Shown here piece by piece: positions 6,789 through 11,420 of a stretch of 11,420 nucleotides of DNA. The DNA lies in contig JBEIDK010000108.1 in assembly GCA_040383485.1 (NCBI GenBank), positions 1 to 11,420 of the forward strand, in the 5' to 3' direction. Made by a program: the position numbers and the translations under genes. Source of the stretch: JBEIDK01 sp040383485. Its GTDB lineage: Bacteria > Bacteroidota > Bacteroidia > UBA4408. The notes under the pieces are model-generated. The model saw only the letters and a list, made by a program, of their open reading frames with translations. It did no database searches and was not told the DNA's origin. Numbering within the stretch: position 1 is the first letter of the stretch; every line of letters starts with the position of its first letter.

Positions 6789-7157
6789 TTATTTTCCGAA
6801 AATCATTTTCAAAGATATTAGCATAATAATACCCCCAAAAATTTTCTTTACTAATTGTTGATCCATACCGAGTATAAGTTTAGAGCCAAAATAACTGCCG
6901 AAAATAAATGTTGAACATATTATCAAGGCGGTTTTAATATCTAGGTTTCCTGCTTTGTAATAATTCATAGCGCCTAAAATTCCAACTGGCAATACAAAAA
7001 TTGCTAGCGTAGTTCCTTGTGCTTTGAACTGATTATAACCTAGAAAATAAACCAACGCAGGTACAATAAAAATAGCACCTCCAATACCGAACATACCGCT
7101 TAATGCACCCGCAACTATTCCAATCAATAAAAGAATTATTATTTGTTGAGTTCCCAT
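6789..7157 (-). CDS. half-length TauE/SafE-family membrane protein
   Basis: This is a polytopic membrane protein of 122 residues related to TauE/SafE (DUF81) permeases, which export sulfite, sulfoacetate or other small anions. The hallmark GIVAGALSGMFGIGGAIFIVP is in the first third, cut here by the first helix pair, followed by FKAQGTTLAIFVLP and three to four hydrophobic segments in all. Full-length members are about 250 residues with two such halves; this one has only the N-terminal type, so it would have to work as a homodimer or with another half. The frame is open to an ATG at 7223, but the 22 extra residues are cysteine- and tyrosine-rich, unlike the family, and would cover a promoter and palindrome; I chose the ATG at 7157. 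It is the first gene of the unit xerD-cdaA-hydrolase. Confidence 0.88.
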   Translation of the reverse strand: MGTQQIIILLLIGIVAGALSGMFGIGGAIFIVPALVYFLGYNQFKAQGTTLAIFVLPVGILGAMNYYKAGNLDIKTALIICSTFIFGSYFGSKLILGMDQQLVKKIFGGIIMLISLKMIFGK

Positions 7158-7176
7158 TTTTAAATAATTTATAGTA

Positions 7177-7203
7177 CAAATAAAGTATAAAATTACATTA
7201 CAA
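7177..7203 (-). promoter_or_regulatory. predicted promoter of the tauE-xerD-cdaA-hydrolase unit
   Basis: On the minus strand, TTTATTTG (7184-7177) matches TAnnTTTG at seven of eight positions, and TTG (7203-7201) stands 16 bases upstream as a -33 element. The start would fall near 7170, about a dozen bases before the ATG at 7157, the same geometry as the promoter predicted near 3115. Confidence 0.33.
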
Positions 7204-7206
7204 CAG

Positions 7207-7222
7207 TGTAACAATTGTTTCA
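7207..7222. promoter_or_regulatory. 16-bp imperfect palindrome, candidate operator between tauE and xseA
   Basis: TGTAACAATTGTTTCA is a palindrome with one mismatched pair; its core AACAATTGTT (7210-7219) is perfect. It lies just upstream of the predicted tauE -33 element and 42 bases before the xseA start, so one dimeric regulator could act on both divergent units. A second small inverted repeat (TTACA/TGTAA, 7198-7211) overlaps its left edge. Confidence 0.33.
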
Positions 7223-7264
7223 TTCAGATAATTATTCGCAATTTTTTTTTTCTTTACAAAAAAA

Positions 7265-8467
7265 TTGAGCATTCCAAAACACATATCATTATCAGATTTA
7301 GCTTCGATTATCTCGGACAGCATTGACGCAACTTTTATTGATAGGCCAATATGGGTAATTGCAGAAACTAGTGATATTAAAAATTACTATGACCGCAGCT
7401 ACTGTTTTTTAACACTTGTTGAAAAAGAAGGAGCTAAAATAAAAGCCAAATTAGAGGCTGTAATTTGGAGGAATACATACCACATAATTCAAGAATTTGA
7501 AAAAACAACAGGAATAAAATTTGAAAAAAACATTAATCTTTTGATGCTTATTACTGTTAACTTTAGCAGTCAATATGGATTAAAACTGAACATTTTAAAA
7601 ATTGATGCTAGTTATACCATAGGAAACATTGAGTTAGAGAGAAAACTTGTATTAGATAAACTTGTAAAAGAAAATGAATCAATTATAAAATTTGATGGCG
7701 AAAACTACATTACCTTTAACCAACAACAATTAATACCAGCTGTAGTAAGATGTATAGCTTTAATAACTGCTCCTAACAGCGATGGGCAAAGAGATTTTAT
7801 TCATGAACTTGAAAACAATAAATATTCTTACCATTTTTTAATAGATGAATATCTTACCCAAATACAAGGAGAAAACGCTTCTGAATCAATTTTAAATCAA
7901 TTGAGAATAATAAATAATGGTTCAAAAAAATATGATGTAATTGTTATTGCAAGAGGTGGAGGCTCACAAACAGATTTTACTGCATTCGAAAACTATTATC
8001 TTGCCCAAAGCATTGCAGGTTTCGCAACACCTATACTAACCGGTATTGGCCATGAAAGAAATATTTCTATTGCTGATTTAATGAGTAATAAAGCCTTAAA
8101 AACGCCAACAAAAGTTGCAAATTTTATTGTTGATAACAATTATGTTTTTGAACAGAATATTAATCACTCCTATCAAGAAATAATTGCATTAGCACAACAT
8201 TTATTTGAAAACGAAAAATCTAATTTAGCCAATGCTAAAAGAGAAATAATTGACAATGCAAAAAAAATTATTGAGCATCAAATACATGAATTGGAAAAAT
8301 ATAAATTATCTATAAAATTACTTTCTCCACAAAACGTTCTTGCAAGAGGATTTGCTATTATATCTCACCAAAACAATGTAATAATTAATGGAACTGAATT
8401 AGTGAACAACGATAAAGTTAAAATTCAATTTTTAAACGAAACAGTTGATGCTACAATAAATATTTAA
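7265..8467 (+). CDS. xseA: exodeoxyribonuclease VII large subunit XseA
   Basis: This is the catalytic large subunit of exonuclease VII, which degrades single-stranded DNA from both ends into short oligonucleotides in repair and recombination. The protein has 400 residues (E. coli about 456). An N-terminal OB-fold domain, about 5-115, contains the ssDNA-binding type segment WVIAETSDIKN. The catalytic domain has IARGGGSQTDFTAF (228-241), GIGHERNISIADLM (260-273) and TPTKVA (280-285). A helical stretch (about 290-350), shorter than in E. coli, leads to the conserved SPQNVLARGFAII (354-366). The start is TTG at 7265; an in-frame stop at 7229 and no ATG between leave little choice. In relatives the GHE motif is followed by D or N, so Asn266 is not alarming. 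xseB follows after 5 bases. Confidence 0.95.
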   Translation: MSIPKHISLSDLASIISDSIDATFIDRPIWVIAETSDIKNYYDRSYCFLTLVEKEGAKIKAKLEAVIWRNTYHIIQEFEKTTGIKFEKNINLLMLITVNFSSQYGLKLNILKIDASYTIGNIELERKLVLDKLVKENESIIKFDGENYITFNQQQLIPAVVRCIALITAPNSDGQRDFIHELENNKYSYHFLIDEYLTQIQGENASESILNQLRIINNGSKKYDVIVIARGGGSQTDFTAFENYYLAQSIAGFATPILTGIGHERNISIADLMSNKALKTPTKVANFIVDNNYVFEQNINHSYQEIIALAQHLFENEKSNLANAKREIIDNAKKIIEHQIHELEKYKLSIKLLSPQNVLARGFAIISHQNNVIINGTELVNNDKVKIQFLNETVDATINI

Positions 8468-8472
8468 ATAAA

Positions 8473-8676
8473 ATGGCAAAAAAGTACAGCTACACTCAAG
8501 CAAGCGATGAGTTAAATATTATAATAAACGAACTACAAGATGAACTTGTAACCATTGACCAGTTGCCTAAGAAAATTGAAAAGGCTAGCGCTCTTGTTGA
8601 CCTTTGCTACAAACAGCTTAAAGGAACTGAAGAGCAGATATCTATTGCACTTCAACACTTAAATTCCTTAGAATAA
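8473..8676 (+). CDS. xseB: exodeoxyribonuclease VII small subunit XseB
   Basis: This is a 67-residue acidic, mostly helical protein. It matches XseB by size, position and pattern: YTQASDELNIIINELQ near the N-terminus, then a second helix with IEKASALVDLCYKQL and a C-terminal segment EEQISIALQHL. In exonuclease VII several small subunits coat the long helix of each XseA and keep the enzyme active and soluble. The ATG at 8473 is 5 bases after the xseA stop, the classical gene pair. The HAD gene begins 9 bases later, so the three are likely on one transcript. Confidence 0.92.
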   Translation: MAKKYSYTQASDELNIIINELQDELVTIDQLPKKIEKASALVDLCYKQLKGTEEQISIALQHLNSLE

Positions 8677-8685
8677 ACTCGAGAG

Positions 8686-9315
8686 ATGCAAATAAATTTA
8701 GAAAAATACGATACTTTAATATTTGATTTTGGTGGTGTAATCTTGAATATTGATTACAATCTATCGGTTAAAGCATTTGAAAAACTTGGATTCATTGGCT
8801 TTGACAATTGGTACTCTCAGGCAGAACAGCATAAATTATTTGACGATTTAGAGACAGGTAAAATAAGTCCGGGTGGATTTTACAATGAAGTAAGAAGAAT
8901 ATCTAAACTCGATTTAACAAACAAACAAATTGAAGAAGCTTGGAACGCATTATTACTTAATTTACCTGAACAAAGAATTAGTATTTTAGAAAAGCTAAGC
9001 CAATCTCACCAACTATTTTTGCTTAGTAACACCAATGAAATACACGCCAAGAGTTTTTCTAATCAGATTGAGAAATTGTATGGTTGGAATAACTTTAAAA
9101 ACCTTTTCGAAAAGGTTTATCTATCGCATGAAATAAACTTAAGAAAACCTAATCATGACATTTTTGAATATGTAATTAATACTCATCAATTGAATACCAA
9201 TAGAATTTTATTTATTGATGATAGCAAGCAACATATCGACGGCGCTATTAAAGCTGGTATTGATGCTTATTTTTTAGACGTAAAAAAGGGAGAATCTATT
9301 TTAGGTTTGTTCTAA
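8686..9315 (+). CDS. HAD-family phosphatase, YihX-like
   Basis: This is a 209-residue HAD-superfamily hydrolase with a helical (type IA) cap at about 20-95. Motif I is FDFGGVI with the nucleophile Asp14; the usual second Asp is Gly16, as in E. coli YihX (FDLGNVI), so this is a subgroup trait rather than damage. Motif II is LLSNTNE with Ser114, motif III Lys154 in LRKPNHDIF, and motif IV Asp178-Asp179 in FIDDSKQHIDGA. YihX removes phosphate from glucose-1-phosphate; the true substrate here cannot be read from sequence. The ATG at 8686 lies 9 bases after xseB. The last 15 bases, including the stop, overlap the end of lpxH on the other strand. The codons for about residues 138-145 contain a perfect 20-bp palindrome. 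Confidence 0.92.
   Translation: MQINLEKYDTLIFDFGGVILNIDYNLSVKAFEKLGFIGFDNWYSQAEQHKLFDDLETGKISPGGFYNEVRRISKLDLTNKQIEEAWNALLLNLPEQRISILEKLSQSHQLFLLSNTNEIHAKSFSNQIEKLYGWNNFKNLFEKVYLSHEINLRKPNHDIFEYVINTHQLNTNRILFIDDSKQHIDGAIKAGIDAYFLDVKKGESILGLF
9099..9118. repeat. perfect 20-bp palindrome inside the HAD gene
   Basis: AAACCTTTTCGAAAAGGTTT reads the same on both strands. Its centre TTTTCGAAAA also occurs at 3054-3063 (intergenic) and 4898-4907 (in the hydrolase gene, there with the CC on the left). In RNA it would form a hairpin of up to 8 bp with a tetraloop. It has no T tract and lies well inside the coding frame, so it is not a normal terminator. Confidence 0.6.
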
Positions 9316-10071
9316 ATGATAGGTTTCAATTTTGAAATTATCTCCATCAAAAACACCATAACTATTGTATTTAATCCAATCTCCAAGATTAAAATATCTT
9401 GATTTTTTATTGTTAAGTTCTATATCAAGTACCAAGTGTCTATGTCCGAAAATAAAATAATCGTAGTATTTATTTTTTAGCACCTCATTGCAATAAACTA
9501 CCAAAAACTCTTTGTCATCACCATGGTATATTTCATCAGAAGTACCTGTTGCATGCCTACTTTTTCTACTCCAAAAATTTCCTAAACCCAAACCAAAATT
9601 TGGATGCAACCTGGCAAATGCCCATTGACATAATTTATTTGCAAAAACTTTCTTAATAAACTTGTAACCATAATCACCAGGACCTAAGCCATCGCCATGT
9701 CCTATATAAAAAATTTTATCGTTATATATTTTTTCTATGGGAGCACGAAACATTTTTACTCCCAGCTCTTTTTCGAAATAATTAAAAACCCACATATCAT
9801 GGTTTCCAGTAAAGTAGTAAACGGGTATTCCGCTATCAGTGAAATCTGCAATAGCAGCTTGAATTCTTACAAATCCTTTTGGAATAGCTTCCTTATATTC
9901 AAACCAAAAGTCAAAAACATCTCCAACCAAATACAATTCAAAACAATCCGACTTAATAGATTTAAGCCAAGTACAGATTAACTTCTCTCGCTTGTTGCTG
10001 CTTGCTTCGTTTGGAACTCCCAAATGAAAATCAGAAGCAAAATATATTTTTTTACCTTTTGGTAAGTTCAT
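9301..10071 (-). CDS. lpxH: UDP-2,3-diacylglucosamine diphosphatase LpxH
   Basis: LpxH splits UDP-2,3-diacylglucosamine into lipid X and UMP, the fourth step of lipid A synthesis, at the inner face of the inner membrane. The 256-residue protein is a calcineurin-type metallophosphoesterase with the full metal-binding set: DFH (Asp14, His16), GDVFDFW (Asp51, Asp54), GNHD (89-92), GHGDGLGPGD (124-133) and the C-terminal GHRH (209-212). The insertion between about 134 and 175, with FARLHPNFGLGLGNFWSRKS, is the helical cap that holds the acyl chains in this family. The ATG at 10071 is 5 bases after the TlpA-like gene stop, so the two are co-transcribed. The last 15 bases overlap the HAD gene tail to tail, leaving no room for an ordinary terminator. 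Confidence 0.92.
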   Translation of the reverse strand: MNLPKGKKIYFASDFHLGVPNEASSNKREKLICTWLKSIKSDCFELYLVGDVFDFWFEYKEAIPKGFVRIQAAIADFTDSGIPVYYFTGNHDMWVFNYFEKELGVKMFRAPIEKIYNDKIFYIGHGDGLGPGDYGYKFIKKVFANKLCQWAFARLHPNFGLGLGNFWSRKSRHATGTSDEIYHGDDKEFLVVYCNEVLKNKYYDYFIFGHRHLVLDIELNNKKSRYFNLGDWIKYNSYGVFDGDNFKIETYHLEQT

Positions 10072-10076
10072 TCAAT

Positions 10077-11207
10077 TTATTGTTTCACCAGAAGTTCAGC
10101 TACCTTACTTTCTAGCTCTTTACCTCTTAAACTTTTGGCTGCAATATTTCCATTACGGTCAACTAAAATAGTTAATGGTATGCCAGTAATGCCATACAAA
10201 GGAACTACTGCAGATGACCATTGTCCTAAGTCACTTACGTGGTTCCAAGTTAATTTGTCTTTAGCAATTGCTTCAACCCATTTTTCTTTAGACTTATCTA
10301 ATGAAACACCTAAAATTTCGAAACCTTTCTCATGATATTGATTATAAATTCTAACTACATTTGGATTTTCTTGTCGACAAGGTCCACACCATGATGCCCA
10401 AAAATCTACTAACAAAACTTTACCTTTAAATGATGAAAGACTAATTTTATTTCCTTCGGGAGTATTAAGCGTAAAATCTGGAGCAGGACTTCCTTCCATA
10501 AGTTTACCCATATCTATAACTCTTTTATGAAAATCTAAAACATAAGGATTTGTTGGATATGCTTTTATCAAGTTTTCGTCCAAAAATTTATATGTTTTAA
10601 AATCTTGATCCTTATCCATCTTATCAATGAATGTTAGTGTAGTTAATGACGTTGGATTTTCTTGAATGAACTTTTTTAAATACCTGTTCTCACTAGTCAT
10701 TAAATTTTGATATTCTGCTTGAAGTATCGGAATTATTGAATCTTTTTGAGGAGAGTTTGCATATCCATTAAAGACATTGTTTAATGAATCACTTCTCAGT
10801 AGCGTTTTTTGTAATTCCATGTTTACTGCCAACATTTTTTCAGATTCAGGAGAACCTTTTATAACGCTAGTTGATTGAAGATTATTTAAATCACCTGTTA
10901 AATTTATCTTCTCTTGATTGTTTAAATAAAGGATTAAATAACTTTTTGGAATATCACTGTGTAGTCTATAGAATCCTGATTCAATTGTTGCTATCTTTAA
11001 ATTAAAATCTCCTGATTCGTTTGTTATGGTTGAATCAATTGACTTTACTCCACTTATGCTAAGCGCATCAAGCACTATTTTCTTTTTATTGGCATTCTTT
11101 AGTTTTCCTTTTAGCTCAAAACCTTGCGATTTATTACTATAGCTCAAAAATAACAGAACAACTATACTCAAAAAGATGTTTGATTTATTCATTTCTTTAA
11201 TTTTCAT
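10077..11207 (-). CDS. TlpA-family thiol-disulfide protein with DUF4369-like N-terminus
   Basis: This is an exported thioredoxin-like protein of 376 residues. A signal peptide follows the start (hydrophobic about 11-22, SYSNKSQG as the cleavage region, no lipobox Cys). Residues about 30-115 look like the beta-rich DUF4369 domain common in Bacteroidota, about 120-230 are helical, and about 240-376 form an AhpC/TSA-TlpA type thioredoxin domain, with GSPAPDFTL (239-247), the redox site WCGPC (273-277) and the cis-proline Pro344 in TGIPLTILVD. It would reduce or shuffle disulfides in periplasmic proteins, or deliver reductant to cytochrome maturation; the client is unknown. The ATG at 11207 and an internal ATG at 11192 are both possible; the second gives a more typical signal peptide. 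lpxH follows after 5 bases. Confidence 0.92.
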   Translation of the reverse strand: MKIKEMNKSNIFLSIVVLLFLSYSNKSQGFELKGKLKNANKKKIVLDALSISGVKSIDSTITNESGDFNLKIATIESGFYRLHSDIPKSYLILYLNNQEKINLTGDLNNLQSTSVIKGSPESEKMLAVNMELQKTLLRSDSLNNVFNGYANSPQKDSIIPILQAEYQNLMTSENRYLKKFIQENPTSLTTLTFIDKMDKDQDFKTYKFLDENLIKAYPTNPYVLDFHKRVIDMGKLMEGSPAPDFTLNTPEGNKISLSSFKGKVLLVDFWASWCGPCRQENPNVVRIYNQYHEKGFEILGVSLDKSKEKWVEAIAKDKLTWNHVSDLGQWSSAVVPLYGITGIPLTILVDRNGNIAAKSLRGKELESKVAELLVKQ

Positions 11208-11337
11208 TTGGGCGAAGCTAAAAATAATTTAATCAAGGCATTCTTAAAATTTGTAAAAGCATACAAATAGAACCCAAGTAATATCATTCTAAAAAACAAT
11301 AAATTGTGTTTTATTTACATCAATAATTAATTAATAA

Positions 11338-11420
11338 ATGGATAATCGTAAGCAAGCCATTTTAAAAATGCTTGAAGAAACACCTGATGATGAATTCTTG
11401 AATTATGCCTTATCATTGGA
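11338..11420 (+). CDS. start of a small protein, possibly TPR-like (truncated by window end)
   Basis: From the ATG at 11338 a frame stays open to the last base (27 full codons). The protein begins MDNRKQAILKMLEETPDDEF and continues LNYALSL. The pattern, an amphipathic helix, a Pro-Asp-Asp-Glu-Phe turn and an Ala/Leu helix, resembles the opening of small Bacteroidota tetratricopeptide-type proteins in which the text is roughly LL..PDD.F..YALALE. With so little sequence the family is a guess. It is divergent from the TlpA gene; the 130 bases between them hold no promoter I can call with confidence and no RNA gene. Confidence 0.6.
   Translation, partial: MDNRKQAILKMLEETPDDEFLNYALSL

Noticed and set aside
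7158..7223. N-terminal extension of the TauE-like protein from an ATG at 7223
   Set aside because: The 22 residues are unlike the family, which begins at the first membrane helix, and they would cover the promoter match and palindrome.
8722..8748. Missing second Asp in HAD motif I as a sign of an inactive enzyme
   Set aside because: YihX-like active phosphatases also have Gly at this position (DxGN/DxGG), and all other catalytic residues are present.
11291..11316. Hairpin around ACAAT-AA-ATTGT as a terminator or operator
   Set aside because: The stem is five A/T-rich pairs with a 2-base loop, too tight to form well, and no gene ends nearby.
1..11420. CRISPR arrays, insertion sequences, tRNA, rRNA, riboswitches
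   Set aside because: I scanned by eye for spaced repeats, transposase motifs, cloverleaf patterns and long leaders and saw none; gaps between genes are all under 300 bases. A covariance-model search would settle small RNAs.

Overview
The window is AT-rich, gene-dense DNA that looks like the core chromosome of a member of the Bacteroidota, of no identifiable genus. The evidence is a DUF4369-type N-terminus on a TlpA thiol-disulfide protein, a Bacteroidota-type LpxH (so a Gram-negative with lipid A), a DHA3-family MFS protein, an Nfu protein with its own N-terminal domain, the absence of clear Shine-Dalgarno sites, and perfect or near matches to the Bacteroidota -7 promoter element TAnnTTTG. 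There is no insertion sequence, CRISPR array, rRNA or tRNA. Three genes appear to start with TTG.

Layout: (1) 1-2854, minus strand: a tight set transcribed as MFS transporter, orphan ABC ATPase, purN, purE (purE runs off the left edge). (2) 2855-3141: a divergent intergenic region with a perfect 13-bp tandem repeat and a good promoter match for the next pair. (3) 3142-4169, plus: a small lipoprotein that resembles a Rieske domain with its iron ligands lost, then an Nfu/NifU-like Fe-S scaffold. A weak terminator follows. (4) 4240-7157, minus: a half-size TauE/SafE membrane protein, a XerD-type recombinase, the c-di-AMP synthase CdaA, and an alpha/beta hydrolase that overlaps cdaA by 4 bases. 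(5) 7158-7264: a divergent promoter region with a 16-base imperfect palindrome. (6) 7265-9315, plus: xseA, xseB (exonuclease VII) and a YihX-like HAD phosphatase. (7) 9301-11207, minus: a periplasmic TlpA-like protein and lpxH; lpxH overlaps the HAD gene tail to tail by 15 bases. (8) 11338 to the end, plus: the start of another gene, probably a small TPR-like protein.

Most genes are housekeeping: purine synthesis, DNA recombination and repair, lipid A synthesis, Fe-S assembly, c-di-AMP signalling and envelope redox. I see no complete new defence or mobile system. The points most worth following are the ligand-less Rieske-like lipoprotein beside nfu, the unusual surroundings of cdaA (xerD upstream, hydrolase overlapping downstream, possible own promoter inside a hairpin), the half-length TauE, the palindrome between xseA and tauE, and a 20-bp perfect palindrome inside the HAD gene.
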